Positions 1 through 8,853 of a stretch of DNA of 64,000 bases are shown here, one piece after another. The notes beneath the pieces are model-generated. The model did not search any database. It was not told the origin of the DNA and was given only the letters and a program-made list of their open reading frames with translations. The stretch comes from Haliea alexandrii (GTDB lineage: Bacteria > Pseudomonadota > Gammaproteobacteria > Pseudomonadales > Halieaceae): the NCBI RefSeq assembly GCF_003719295.1, contig NZ_RFLW01000003.1:434001-498000 (forward strand), given 5' to 3'. Numbering within the stretch: position 1 is the first letter of the stretch; each line of letters begins with the position of its first letter. The position numbers and the translations under genes are program-made.

Positions 1-1
1 C

Positions 2-481
2 TGGGCAGAGATCACCACCGAGGGCGGCACCACCGGCTGGGTGCGTTCGCAATACCTGATGACCAGTGTCCCGGCCAGAAACCAGGTGGACTCGGCGCGC
101 TCGCGTGCAGAGCAACTGGCGGAGCAGAATGCAGGGCTTACAGAGGAATTGAACCAGCTGAAACAGGTGCGCGGCGAGCTTGAGACCAGCATCGACAGCG
201 CCGATGGCACACTGCAGGCGGTGACCGAGGAGCTGGCGCAATTGAAGCAGATATCCGGGCGCTCACTGGAATTGGACGCCGAGAACCGGCGCCTGGTAGA
301 AGATGTGGAGAACCTGCGCGCTCAGGCCGACATGCTCGGCGCGGAGAACCAGCGCCTGCAGGAAAATCTGCGCAGCAGCGCTTTTATCGACGGCGCCCTG
401 GCCGTGCTGCTGGGGGTGGTGATCACCCTGGTGGTGCCGCGCCTGTGGCCAAAGCGCCGGCGCAATGATGGCTGGGCCTGA
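2..481 (+). CDS. SH3-domain/coiled-coil membrane protein, YgiM (TIGR04211) type, 5' end missing
   Basis: The reading frame is open from the window edge, so only the C-terminal 159 residues are seen. The first residues look like the end of a bacterial SH3 domain (GGTTGWVRSQYL). A long Glu/Gln/Leu-rich heptad segment follows, predicted to be coiled coil, then a single hydrophobic membrane helix (AVLLGVVITLVVP) and a short basic tail (WPKRRR). This order (SH3, coiled coil, C-terminal membrane anchor) matches the TIGR04211/YgiM family of envelope proteins, whose function is not well defined. A peptidyl-prolyl isomerase gene follows 24 bases downstream on the same strand. Confidence 0.8.
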   Translation, partial: WAEITTEGGTTGWVRSQYLMTSVPARNQVDSARSRAEQLAEQNAGLTEELNQLKQVRGELETSIDSADGTLQAVTEELAQLKQISGRSLELDAENRRLVEDVENLRAQADMLGAENQRLQENLRSSAFIDGALAVLLGVVITLVVPRLWPKRRRNDGWA

Positions 482-505
482 GTGACACAACGGAGAATTC
501 CACTG

Positions 506-1081
506 ATGAAATACACCCTCAGTCTGCTGGCTGTGTTGATGCTGGCTTTGAACCCGGCCTGGTCGCAACAGGCGGCGGGCAATGACCCCATCGTGACAAT
601 CAAGACCAGTGAAGGTGACATTACCCTGCGCCTGTTTCGGGAAAAGTCGCCGGTGACTGTTGCCAACTTTCTCAGCTACGTCGATAGCGGACACTACGCC
701 GGCACGATCTTCCACCGGGTCATCCCCGATTTCATGGTGCAGGGTGGCGGGTTCCTGCCCGACATGACCGAAAAGGCAACCGGCGAGCCGATTGTCAATG
801 AATCGCGCAACCGTCTGCACAACGTCCGCGGCACCGTGGCCATGGCGCGCACAGGCGACCCGGACTCGGCGACTGCGCAGTTCTTCATCAACCAGCGCAG
901 CAACCTGCGACTGGACTGGTCGCCGGGCCAGGAGGGCTATACGGTATTCGGGGAAGTCATTGAGGGCATGTCGGTAGTGGACTACATCGCGTCCAGCCCC
1001 GTGCGCCAGTGGGCAGGCTACCAGGACGTTCCCGTGGAGCCCATCCTGATCGAGAGCATTCAGCGCGCGGGCAGCGAATGA
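506..1081 (+). CDS. Exported cyclophilin-type peptidyl-prolyl cis-trans isomerase
   Basis: This is a 191-residue protein with an N-terminal signal peptide (MKYTLSLLAVLMLALNPAWSQ, likely cleaved after the Ala-Trp-Ser region) and a small cyclophilin domain. The domain keeps the active-site signature FHRVIPDFMVQGG and the AQFFIN block. It should catalyse proline isomerisation in the periplasm, like PpiA-class proteins. The ATG at 506 was chosen because it starts the signal peptide and has a CGGAG element about 10 bases upstream; upstream in-frame codons would spoil the signal sequence. The stop overlaps the pdxJ start (ATGA), so the two genes are probably cotranscribed. Confidence 0.9.
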   Translation: MKYTLSLLAVLMLALNPAWSQQAAGNDPIVTIKTSEGDITLRLFREKSPVTVANFLSYVDSGHYAGTIFHRVIPDFMVQGGGFLPDMTEKATGEPIVNESRNRLHNVRGTVAMARTGDPDSATAQFFINQRSNLRLDWSPGQEGYTVFGEVIEGMSVVDYIASSPVRQWAGYQDVPVEPILIESIQRAGSE

Positions 1082-1848
1082 CAGCTCTCAGCGTCAACCT
1101 GAACAAGATTGCCCTGATTCGCAACTCGCGCGATACCCGCAACCCCGACATACCGCTGCACGCACAGCTCTGTATCGACGCCGGGGCCGATGGCATCACG
1201 GTGCACCCGCGTCCCGACCAGCGACATATCCGGGTGCAGGATTGTTACGACCTGGCTGCCACGCTCAGCGTGGAATTCAACATCGAGGGCAACCCGATGA
1301 CCGGGCCGCGCAAGAGCGACCGCGCGGGTGTCAGCGATTACCCCGGCTTTATGGCGCTGGTGCGCGAGATCCGCCCCGCACAGGCAACTCTGGTGCCGGA
1401 CGGGGACAACCAGCTCACTTCAGACCACGGTTTCGACCTGCGCAGGGACGGCGACAGGATTGCGCCGCTGGTGGCGGAGCTCAAGGCACTGGGGATCCGC
1501 ACCAGCCTCTTCATGGACCCGGAGCCGGCACAAATGCGCCTCGCCGCGGAGCTGGGTGCCGATCGCGTTGAACTCTATACCGAAAGCTATGCCCGGGCGT
1601 ATGCCAGCCGCACCGACGTCGATGCCGTACTGCAGCGCTACATCCGCGCTGCGGAAGCGGCGACCGAGGCCGGGCTGGGGGTGAACGCCGGGCATGACCT
1701 GGACCTGCACAACCTGCCGGCATTCAGCCGCGTGCCGGGCCTGCTCGAAGTCTCGATTGGGCATGCCCTGACCGTTGATGCCCTGCGCCTGGGCCTCGCC
1801 AACGCCATTGCCGCCTATCAGCGCGCACTGGGCAAAACGGTCGCCTGA
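1078..1848 (+). CDS. pdxJ: Pyridoxine 5'-phosphate synthase, variant active-site form
   Basis: A 256-residue TIM-barrel protein of the PdxJ family, which condenses 1-deoxyxylulose-5-phosphate with 3-amino-1-hydroxyacetone phosphate to make pyridoxine phosphate. Conserved pieces are GADGITVH (catalytic His), FNIEG (Glu), VELYTESY (Glu), NAGHDL (His) and the phosphate-binding SIGHAL. The N-terminus differs from the E. coli type: where E. coli has N-I-D-H-I this protein has N-L-N-K-I, so the Asp-His pair is Asn-Lys. As far as I recall, Bacteroidetes enzymes have the same change. The gene overlaps the upstream isomerase by 4 bases and is not beside recO, the usual gammaproteobacterial neighbour. 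Another pdxJ copy elsewhere is possible. Confidence 0.88.
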   Translation: MTALSVNLNKIALIRNSRDTRNPDIPLHAQLCIDAGADGITVHPRPDQRHIRVQDCYDLAATLSVEFNIEGNPMTGPRKSDRAGVSDYPGFMALVREIRPAQATLVPDGDNQLTSDHGFDLRRDGDRIAPLVAELKALGIRTSLFMDPEPAQMRLAAELGADRVELYTESYARAYASRTDVDAVLQRYIRAAEAATEAGLGVNAGHDLDLHNLPAFSRVPGLLEVSIGHALTVDALRLGLANAIAAYQRALGKTVA

Positions 1849-1853
1849 GCGGC

Positions 1854-2525
1854 GTGAGCAGTGAAGATGAACTCCCGCCCTACCTGGTGCCGCACAGCCA
1901 GGAGCCGATTCACATTCTCTACGCCGATAACGACTTGCTGCTGGTGCGCAAGCCCCACCTCCTGCTCAGTGTGCCGGGGCGCCACCCCCTCAACCGCGAC
2001 TGCCTGATCAGCCGACTGCAGCAGACTTACCCACAGGCCAGTATGGTGCATCGCCTTGACCTGGACACCTCAGGCATCATGGTGATTCCACTGAACCGCG
2101 CCTGCCACGCCAACCTGAGCCGCCAGTTCCAGGAGAGACTGGTATACAAGCGCTACGAGGCGGTGGTGTGGGGTGTGGTAGCACGCGACCGCGGCGAAAT
2201 CAGCCTGCCCATCGTCAGCGACTGGGAACGCCGGCCGCTGCAGAAAATTTGCTTCGAGACGGGTCGCGAAGCCATTACCTGGTTTGAAGTGGTGACGCGC
2301 GAAGCCGACCGCACACGGCTGCAGCTCATGCCCCAGACAGGCCGCTCACACCAGTTGCGTATTCACTGCCGGGAGCTGGGTCACCCCATTCTCGGCTGTG
2401 ACATGTATGCCCATGAGGCCGCCTTGGCCATGGCGCCCCGCCTGTTGCTGCATGCAAGCGAGCTCGGCTTCACACACCCCACCACCGGCGATTGGCTACA
2501 GGAAGCCTGCCCGCCCGATTTCTGA
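1854..2525 (+). CDS. rluA: RluA-family 23S rRNA/tRNA pseudouridine synthase
   Basis: A 223-residue single-domain pseudouridine synthase. The catalytic motif MVHRLDLDTSG places the nucleophilic Asp at about residue 69. The blocks KPHLLLSVPGR, QTGRSHQLRIH and LGHPILGCDMYA follow E. coli RluA closely along the full length, and there is no S4 domain, which also fits RluA. RluA modifies U746 of 23S rRNA and U32 of several tRNAs. The start is a GTG 6 bases after the pdxJ stop; no better in-frame ATG exists before the conserved region. It appears to be the last gene of the isomerase-pdxJ-rluA unit and converges on the sulfurtransferase gene. Confidence 0.9.
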   Translation: MSSEDELPPYLVPHSQEPIHILYADNDLLLVRKPHLLLSVPGRHPLNRDCLISRLQQTYPQASMVHRLDLDTSGIMVIPLNRACHANLSRQFQERLVYKRYEAVVWGVVARDRGEISLPIVSDWERRPLQKICFETGREAITWFEVVTREADRTRLQLMPQTGRSHQLRIHCRELGHPILGCDMYAHEAALAMAPRLLLHASELGFTHPTTGDWLQEACPPDF

Positions 2526-2529
2526 GGCG

Positions 2530-3351
2530 TTAATCGGCCGGCAGATAACTGCACCAATCCGACCAGCTGCCGGCATACAGCCGCGCGCGTTCGTCCCCTG
2601 AGCGCGCCAGTGCGAAGAGATTGACGCAAGCGGTGACACCGCTGCCGCAGTACACCACGCGTGGCGCGCCTTCGGGCAGCGCCGCAAAGTGTTGAGCCAG
2701 TTGCCTGTCATCCAGCAAAAACCCACGGGAATCCGACACCGCTTGCCAGGGCATATTCAGCGCGCCGGGTATATGTCCCGCCACCGGATCAAGTGGTTCT
2801 TCCAGGCCCGCATAACGGGCCGGATCACGCGAGTCCAGCAGCGGCGAGCCGGCGGCCTGCAGTACCCCCAGTTCGGCAATATCCACGACACCGGCATAGC
2901 CCTCCACAACGGGCACGGCGCAGGGTTGGGGCTGTGGCACGCACTGCTCGCTGGTGCCGCCGGCAGCCAGCCAGGCGGCATAGCCACCATCGAGCAACGC
3001 GGGCGGGCGATAACCCAGGGACCGCAGCAGCCACCAGAAACGCGCGGCAAAGGCGAAGCGAGAGGCATCGTAAGCGACGACCCGGGTGCCTGGCGCAATA
3101 CCCAGTGACGCCAGCTTTACGACCAGCTGCTGCGCAGCGGGCAGTGGATGCCGCCCACCGTGCGGCCCCACGGGGCCGGAGAGATCCCTTTCCAGGTGCA
3201 GGTAATGCGCACCGGGAATGTGCCCGCGCAAATAATCCTCGTATCCCGCCGCGGGCTGACCCAGCACGAAACGGCAGTCGACAACCACGGCATCCGTCGT
3301 CGCGGCAAGTGCCTGGGCGTTGATCAGCTCGGCTGTCGATGAGGTACTCAT
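2530..3351 (-). CDS. sseA: 3-mercaptopyruvate sulfurtransferase (two-domain rhodanese)
   Basis: A 273-residue tandem rhodanese protein with an inactive N-terminal domain and a catalytic C-terminal domain. The active loop is VYCGSGVTAC with the persulfide-forming Cys at residue 235. The loop CGSGVTA is typical of 3-mercaptopyruvate sulfurtransferases, while thiosulfate rhodaneses usually carry CRKGVTA, so mercaptopyruvate is the likely sulfur donor. It should act in the cytoplasm in cysteine catabolism and persulfide formation. It is monocistronic and convergent with rluA, with stops only a few bases apart. A sulfide/persulfide-type regulator lies elsewhere in the window (24.3-24.6 kb), but no physical link joins the two. 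Confidence 0.9.
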   Translation of the reverse strand: MSTSSTAELINAQALAATTDAVVVDCRFVLGQPAAGYEDYLRGHIPGAHYLHLERDLSGPVGPHGGRHPLPAAQQLVVKLASLGIAPGTRVVAYDASRFAFAARFWWLLRSLGYRPPALLDGGYAAWLAAGGTSEQCVPQPQPCAVPVVEGYAGVVDIAELGVLQAAGSPLLDSRDPARYAGLEEPLDPVAGHIPGALNMPWQAVSDSRGFLLDDRQLAQHFAALPEGAPRVVYCGSGVTACVNLFALARSGDERARLYAGSWSDWCSYLPAD

Positions 3352-3484
3352 GATTCAAGTGTAGCGCCAAGGGCCGGCCGCGCCCAGCGTACACGCGGCG
3401 TTTTGTCGCTGGTCAAAACAGGGACATGCATGCCAGCGCGCCGCGACTGTACTAGACTGGGACAAATTTTGCAGAGGCCGCCGC

Positions 3485-3988
3485 GTGGTCATTCGCAACT
3501 GCGAGGGTGAAACCGTCACCATCGTCGCCAAACCCAACCAGTCCGCAAGCTGGCGTACCAACAAGCTGGTGCTGCTGGCGCTCGCTATACCCTCGCTGGG
3601 GGCTGGCATCGGCTTTGCGCTGGCGGGCGCCTGGGTCATTCTGCCCTTCGCCGGACTGGAGCTGGCAGCGCTGGGTGGCTCACTCTATTACGTCAACTGG
3701 AAACTGCAGTATCGTCATGTCATCACCCTGGACGCGAGCACGGTGCGCATCGACAAAGGCTTTTACCTGCCCCGGCACAGTTGGACCTTTGCCCGCGCAC
3801 AAACCGGCTTGAGTATCCAGCCAGAGCGCCACCCCTGGGACGCGCCAGGACTCAGCCTGCAAAGCGCCGGCGAATCCATCCGCGTGGGAGAGTTCCTCAA
3901 CCGGGATGACGGGCTCCTGCTACAACAGCAGCTGCAGCGGGAACTGCGCGTGCGCAGTTTCGCCTCACAGGCCAGCCAGGCGTTTTAG
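3485..3988 (+). CDS. DUF2244 family membrane protein
   Basis: A 167-residue protein of the DUF2244 family, function unknown. After a short polar N-terminus it has two adjacent hydrophobic segments (about residues 29-45 and 48-66, LVLLALAIPSLGAGIGFALA then VILPFAGLELAALG). A soluble C-terminal part follows with the family-typical VRIDKG(F/Y) and ERHPWD pieces, seen here as RIDKGFYLPRHSW. The start is a GTG at 3485; the preceding AGAGGCC element (about 3474-3480) is a reasonable ribosome site. It is transcribed away from the divergent sulfurtransferase gene. Similar proteins often sit near cytochrome oxidase genes, but no such genes are seen here. Confidence 0.75.
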   Translation: MVIRNCEGETVTIVAKPNQSASWRTNKLVLLALAIPSLGAGIGFALAGAWVILPFAGLELAALGGSLYYVNWKLQYRHVITLDASTVRIDKGFYLPRHSWTFARAQTGLSIQPERHPWDAPGLSLQSAGESIRVGEFLNRDDGLLLQQQLQRELRVRSFASQASQAF

Positions 3989-4033
3989 GGGGCGCCCAGC
4001 CGGGGGCGCCCAGCCGGGGCGCCCAGCTGGGGC
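3988..4033. repeat. Short GC-rich tandem repeat just after the DUF2244 stop
   Basis: Three near-identical copies of a 13-15 base unit (GGGGCGCCCAGCCG and variants, the last with CTG for CCG) lie directly after the stop codon. GGGCGCCC is self-complementary, so adjacent copies can pair into a stable hairpin. A run of five T lies about 10 bases past the repeats (GCGTTTTT near 4040), so this could be an imperfect terminator, but the T run is not immediately next to the stem. Confidence 0.5.
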
Positions 4034-4175
4034 AGCATTACCGCGTTTTTCACTCTGCACGACGGCAGCCTATCGGGTATCATCGCGCCCACGAGCAACG
4101 CCTCCCGCCAGCGTACACACCGCCCCCTGACGGCGCGGTGATACCGCCGCAGGCGAGTCCTCCACAGGAAACAGC

Positions 4176-5501
4176 ATGAGCAACACCGACAAGAAAACCA
4201 TTGGCTTCGTCAGCCTGGGCTGCCCCAAAGCCCTGGTGGACTCCGAGCGCATCCTGACCCAGCTCAAACTGGATGGCTACGACATTGTACCGAGCTACGA
4301 GGATGCACAACTCGTGGTGGTCAATACCTGCGGTTTTATCGACAGCGCCAAACAGGAGTCGCTGGATGCCATTGGCGAAGCCTTGAGCGAGAACGGCCGG
4401 GTGATCGTGACCGGCTGCATGGGCAAGGGGGCCGATGCCGAGGCCATCCGCCAGCTGCACCCGAAGGTGCTCAGCGTGACCGGGCCTGCCGCCTATGAAG
4501 AGGTAGTCGGTGCGGTACACCAGTACGTGCCGCACACGCCGGTGCATGACCCCTACACTGACCTGGTGCCACCCCAGGGGGTGAAACTGACACCGCGTCA
4601 CTACGCCTACCTGAAAATATCGGAGGGCTGTAACCACCGCTGCAGCTTCTGCATCATCCCGCACATGCGCGGCGACCTGGTGAGCCGCCCGATCGGTGAG
4701 GTCATGGAAGAAGCCGAACGGCTGGCGCGGGCGGGGGTGCGGGAACTGCTGGTCATTTCCCAGGACACCAGCGCCTACGGCGTAGACCTGAAATACCGCA
4801 CAGGCTTCTGGAACGGCCGGCCAATGAAAACCAGCATGCAATCGCTGTGCGAAGGGCTTGCGGAGTTCGGCATTTGGGTGCGCCTGCACTACGTCTACCC
4901 CTACCCGCATGTCGACCACGTGTTGCCGCTGATGGCGGACGGCAAGATTCTTCCCTATCTCGATATTCCCTTTCAACACGGCAGCCCCAGTGTGCTCAAG
5001 CGCATGAAGCGGCCGGCGGCCGCGGAAAAATCCCTGGAGCGTATTCACCGCTGGCGCGAGATCTGCCCGGACATCACCCTGCGCAGCACCTTTATTGTCG
5101 GCTTCCCGGGGGAAACCGATGCGGATTTTGAGGTATTGCTGGACTTCCTGCGCGAGGCCCAGCTGGACCGCGTGGGCTGTTTCCAGTACTCGCCGGTCGC
5201 CGGGGCACCCGCCAACGATCTGCCGAATCAGGTGCCGGCAACGCTGAAGCAGGAACGCTGGGAGCGCTTCATGGCCCTGCAACAGGAGATCAGTGCCGCG
5301 AAATTGCAGGCCAAAATCGGCCGCAGGATTGAAATCCTCATCGACGAAGTGGACGACGAAGGCGCCATCGGCCGTTCCACGGCGGACGCCCCGGAAATTG
5401 ACGGCAAGGTCTACCTCGACGGCGTCACCGATCTCCAGCCCGGCGACTTCGTGGAAGCCGAAGTCACTGCCGCCGACGATTACGACCTCTGGGCCGGCTA
5501 G
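4176..5501 (+). CDS. rimO: Ribosomal protein S12 methylthiotransferase RimO
   Basis: A 441-residue radical-SAM enzyme that adds a methylthio group to the conserved Asp of ribosomal protein S12. It has the N-terminal UPF0004 domain with its own cluster cysteines ([25 protein letters not shown]). The radical-SAM motif is CNHRCSFC at residues 152-159, and a C-terminal TRAM domain ends the protein. Length and blocks match RimO rather than MiaB (the C-P-K-A/N signature in the first cysteine motif). The ATG at 4176 is preceded by CACAGGAAACAGC, a strong ribosome site. rsmE follows 7 bases after the stop, so the two ribosome-modifying genes are likely cotranscribed. Confidence 0.96.
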   Translation: MSNTDKKTIGFVSLGCPKALVDSERILTQLKLDGYDIVPSYEDAQLVVVNTCGFIDSAKQESLDAIGEALSENGRVIVTGCMGKGADAEAIRQLHPKVLSVTGPAAYEEVVGAVHQYVPHTPVHDPYTDLVPPQGVKLTPRHYAYLKISEGCNHRCSFCIIPHMRGDLVSRPIGEVMEEAERLARAGVRELLVISQDTSAYGVDLKYRTGFWNGRPMKTSMQSLCEGLAEFGIWVRLHYVYPYPHVDHVLPLMADGKILPYLDIPFQHGSPSVLKRMKRPAAAEKSLERIHRWREICPDITLRSTFIVGFPGETDADFEVLLDFLREAQLDRVGCFQYSPVAGAPANDLPNQVPATLKQERWERFMALQQEISAAKLQAKIGRRIEILIDEVDDEGAIGRSTADAPEIDGKVYLDGVTDLQPGDFVEAEVTAADDYDLWAG

Positions 5502-5508
5502 CACTGCG

Positions 5509-6216
5509 GTGAACCTGCTGCTGTTCAGGCCCGATGAGTGCTCACCCGAGGGGGAGCTGCGCGTCACCGGCCGCCGCGCGCAACACCTGCGACAGGTGCT
5601 GCAGGCCAAACCCGGCGACGTGCTGCAGGTGGGGCAAATCGACGGGCTTATGGGCACGGCCGAGCTTGCAGCCATTGACTCGCACAGCGCCACGCTGCAG
5701 GTACAGCTGCAGCACGCCGCACCAACCAAACGCCCGGTGACACTGCTGTTGGCGCTACCGCGGCCGAAAATGCTGCGGCGTATCCTGCGCAGCGCGGCGG
5801 AATTCGGCGTACGCGAGATTCACCTGCTGAACAGCTACCGCGTGGAGAAAAGCTACTGGCAAACCCCGGTGCTGGCGCCGGAGGTGATCGAGGCGTATCT
5901 GCTGCAAGGGCTGGAGCAGGCGCGCGACACCGTATTGCCGGCTGTGCATTTGCAGCGGCGTTTCAAGCCCTTTGTCGAGGATGTACTTCCAGGACTTATT
6001 GCAGGGCAGTGCGCTTTGCTCGCGCATCCGGGCGCGGGACCGCTGGCACCTACAGCTTTGACGGAAAACACCGTGCTCGTTGTCGGGCCCGAGGGCGGCT
6101 TCATTCCCTATGAAGTGGAGAAGTTACTGATGGCGGGTTGTCGTCAGATAACACTGGGCGACCGCATTCTCCGGGTGGAGAATGCGGTCGCGGCACTGCT
6201 TGCGCGAGCGCTGTAG
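5509..6216 (+). CDS. rsmE: 16S rRNA (uracil-1498-N3)-methyltransferase RsmE
   Basis: A 235-residue SPOUT-class methyltransferase. It has the N-terminal PUA-like part (RRAQHLRQVLQAKPGD) and the knotted C-terminal SAM site with LVVGPEGGF, LGDRILRVENAVAALLA, both RsmE hallmarks. It methylates U1498 of 16S rRNA in the assembled 30S subunit. The frame is open well upstream into rimO, but conserved sequence begins at the GTG at 5509, seven bases after the rimO stop, giving the normal family length. It converges on the TonB-dependent receptor gene with a 6-base gap. Confidence 0.93.
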   Translation: MNLLLFRPDECSPEGELRVTGRRAQHLRQVLQAKPGDVLQVGQIDGLMGTAELAAIDSHSATLQVQLQHAAPTKRPVTLLLALPRPKMLRRILRSAAEFGVREIHLLNSYRVEKSYWQTPVLAPEVIEAYLLQGLEQARDTVLPAVHLQRRFKPFVEDVLPGLIAGQCALLAHPGAGPLAPTALTENTVLVVGPEGGFIPYEVEKLLMAGCRQITLGDRILRVENAVAALLARAL

Positions 6217-6222
6217 GCGCGC

Positions 6223-8697
6223 CTAGAACCGGTACTGAATTTCAGCACCGTACATGCGTGGCGGCGCCACCGCAAAACCACCGGTACCGGAAGACTCCAC
6301 CAGGGCGATACCCCCGTTGATGTAGTCCTCGTCGGTGAGGTTGGTACCGTAGAGCGAAGCACTCCAGCGTTCATCGGTAGAGGTCCAGCCCAGACGGGCA
6401 CTGAGTTCGAACTGTTCATCTTCAAACCAGAGGCCGGTGGTACAGCTCAGCGCATCGAAACAGAACTCCATATCGAACTTCCAGCTGGCCTGGATGCGCG
6501 GCAGGAAGGTGCCCCAGGCGGTATCCAGTGCATACTGCGCCGACAGCAGGTAGCTCTGCTCGGGCAGGCGTGGCAGGTTTTCACTGGAACGGTCGTTGGG
6601 GCAGGAATCGACCTGTATCAGGCTGAGGTCGGCGCGCACGCAGTTCGCGGCCGGTGGCTGTGCAGTGTCCGCAATGGTGATCTGCGTGTCCATGAACTCC
6701 TTGATTTCACCATCCGTGAAGGTCGCGTTAAAGCCGATAATCAGCCTGTCGGTCGCCAACCAGGTAGTCTCCAGTTCAAAGCCCTTGATCGTCGAATCCG
6801 CCGCGTTGATGGTGGCAGGTGACGGCGAGTTCACCTCCGGGTTGATGACCAGCGTGGTCAACTGGCGGTTGGTGTAGTCGCTGTAAAAAAGCGCGCCGTT
6901 GAGCCGCAACCGGCGATCGAGCAAGTCCAGCTTGAAACCCAGCTCGATATTCTGCACTTCCTCCGGCTCGAAGGGCTCGAGCTCGCCGGTGGGCGACTCG
7001 GACAGCCCCCCGGACAGGAAGCCTTCGCTGTAGGTGAGATACAGGCTGCCCTGATCCAGCCACTCACTCTCCCCGATCAGATACTGAACGCTGGCCATGG
7101 GGGTGACATCGCTGTTGGAGATCTTGCGCTGGCGCAGGTCACTCTCATCGAGAATAAAAGCCGGGTTGTACTCAAATCCCGGTCGCTGCACCACGAAAAG
7201 ACCGCCCCCCACCGGGATTGCTGCGCCCCCGTTGGCATCCAGCGTACTAGTGTCGATCGCGTAGTCCTGTACCCGAAGGTCGCGGCTTTCATCGGTATAG
7301 CGCAGGCCGAGCGTGGTGCGCCACTGCGGCGTGAACTCCCACTCCACCTGCGCGTAAGCAGCGATGGCATCGTTCTTCGCGGTCAGGCTGCTGGGGGAAA
7401 TATTGAGGAAGAACAGGTTGGCGATCGCCGGATCGAACGGACCCAGGAAACTGATGCTCTGCCGTCCGCCGCTCTCCTCCTGATACCAGAACAGACCGGT
7501 CACATACTGCATGCGATCATCGAAGGCACTGCCAATGAGCTGGAACTCCTGGCTGTACTGGTCGCTTTCTCCGGCACCACCCTGCGGGTGTACCGTATTG
7601 GTGCGGTGCAGAAACGGTATGCCCGTATGGTCGAGCTCATCATTCTGTGACGCTTCGGTGAAGCGATAGGCACTGATGCTCTTGAGAGAGAGGTCCGGAT
7701 TGATGGCCCACTCCGCCACCAGGGACGCCCCGCGGTTCTCGGCCTTGTAGTCACCGCCGAGGTCGGAGATCACGGTGCGCGGATCGCCGCCACCGGCCTG
7801 TGCTGCGTCCTCACAGAAGTCAGCCAACGTGCGGCCCGTGGCGGGACCAATCGCAATCGTGTTAAACAGGGCCGCCTGCCAGCCGTTGGCACCCTCCACG
7901 TTGACGCACTTCTGCGGGCGCATTTTCTGGTCGGTGTCGGCCCAGTTCAGATTCAGGTCGAGCACCAGGTCTTCCGTGGCCGCCCAGCGGGTCTGCCAGA
8001 TCAGGCTCTGACGATCCTCGTCCATGTAATCTTCGCCGTCGAAGAGATTTTCAATCTGGCCATCGCGCTTGCGGGTCACTCCGGACACGCGCGTCCAGAC
8101 TGAATCGGTCAGCGGTACGTTGAGCACGAACTCCGTGTCCAGTCGGTCATAGTTCCCCACCCGCAGGCCCACCGAGCCTTCAAGCTCATCCACCGGCTTG
8201 TTGGTGGTAAACACCAGCGCGCCACCGGTGGTGTTCTTGCCAAACAGGGTGCCCTGGGGGCCGCGCAATACCTGTACCGACTGTATGTCATTCAGGTCCA
8301 GCAACGCGCCATCCGGTCGGCCGAGGTACACATCGTCGATATAAATGCCCACGCCAGAGTCAATGTTCTCCCCCGTGTTGCGCTGGCCGACACCGCGAAT
8401 GTATACGCTCGCCAGCGGCGCCGAGCCGTTGGCCTCAACCACGTCGATATTGGGCGCCAGCGTATTGAGATCGGCGAGGTTGCGTACGCCCGCCTCACGC
8501 AGGGCCGTGGCATCCAGCGCGGTCACCGCCAGCGGCGTTTCCTGCAGGCTCTCGGCGCGCTTGCGTGCTGTCACGACAACCTCCTCAAGCACCATGCCCT
8601 GGGCGAGCACAGGCTTGGGCACAGCTGCCGCGCAGGCAGCGGCCACAGCCAGAGACAGAACGGACATCCGGGACGTTTTCTGCTTCACCATCAACAT
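6223..8697 (-). CDS. TonB-dependent outer-membrane receptor
   Basis: An 824-residue outer-membrane active transporter. It has a signal peptide (about residues 1-33, ending PKPVLAQ) and a TonB-box-like EEVVVTARK. The plug domain contains SVYIRGVGQR and VQVLRGPQGTLFGKNTTGGA. The beta barrel ends in the aromatic signature YGAEIQYRF with a terminal Phe. The substrate cannot be read from sequence; this subtype is expanded in marine gammaproteobacteria and sphingomonads that use varied carbon sources. A GAGGTG ribosome site precedes the ATG by about 7 bases. A Fur-box-like sequence lies just upstream, which would favour iron or siderophore uptake if real. Confidence 0.93.
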   Translation of the reverse strand: MLMVKQKTSRMSVLSLAVAAACAAAVPKPVLAQGMVLEEVVVTARKRAESLQETPLAVTALDATALREAGVRNLADLNTLAPNIDVVEANGSAPLASVYIRGVGQRNTGENIDSGVGIYIDDVYLGRPDGALLDLNDIQSVQVLRGPQGTLFGKNTTGGALVFTTNKPVDELEGSVGLRVGNYDRLDTEFVLNVPLTDSVWTRVSGVTRKRDGQIENLFDGEDYMDEDRQSLIWQTRWAATEDLVLDLNLNWADTDQKMRPQKCVNVEGANGWQAALFNTIAIGPATGRTLADFCEDAAQAGGGDPRTVISDLGGDYKAENRGASLVAEWAINPDLSLKSISAYRFTEASQNDELDHTGIPFLHRTNTVHPQGGAGESDQYSQEFQLIGSAFDDRMQYVTGLFWYQEESGGRQSISFLGPFDPAIANLFFLNISPSSLTAKNDAIAAYAQVEWEFTPQWRTTLGLRYTDESRDLRVQDYAIDTSTLDANGGAAIPVGGGLFVVQRPGFEYNPAFILDESDLRQRKISNSDVTPMASVQYLIGESEWLDQGSLYLTYSEGFLSGGLSESPTGELEPFEPEEVQNIELGFKLDLLDRRLRLNGALFYSDYTNRQLTTLVINPEVNSPSPATINAADSTIKGFELETTWLATDRLIIGFNATFTDGEIKEFMDTQITIADTAQPPAANCVRADLSLIQVDSCPNDRSSENLPRLPEQSYLLSAQYALDTAWGTFLPRIQASWKFDMEFCFDALSCTTGLWFEDEQFELSARLGWTSTDERWSASLYGTNLTDEDYINGGIALVESSGTGGFAVAPPRMYGAEIQYRF

Positions 8698-8711
8698 CTA
8701 TTGCACCTCAC

Positions 8712-8730
8712 TATTATGATTATCGTTACA
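8712..8730 (-). promoter_or_regulatory. Possible Fur box upstream of the TonB-dependent receptor
   Basis: By hand alignment this 19-base stretch agrees with the classical Fur consensus at 13 of 19 positions, with the central ATGATTATC core intact. It lies 15-33 bases upstream of the receptor ATG, where a bound repressor would block transcription. Two ACAGCG copies exactly 21 bases apart (8728 and 8749) flank a GCGATCGC palindrome next to it, so another regulator could also bind. Confidence 0.35.
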
Positions 8731-8853
8731 GCGCGATCGCTTATACTAACAGCGATTAGTCTGGATTAAAGCAAGCTTTGCGTCGCGCCGACAAGGCGAC
8801 AAAATACCGCGATCGGGGCAGTGTGGCAGGCTTTGGGTGCCGCCCCTCGCGCT

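Noticed and set aside
4080-5729. A 549-codon open frame on the minus strand across rimO and the start of rsmE
   Set aside because: It is antisense to two confidently identified genes and shows no recognisable domain.
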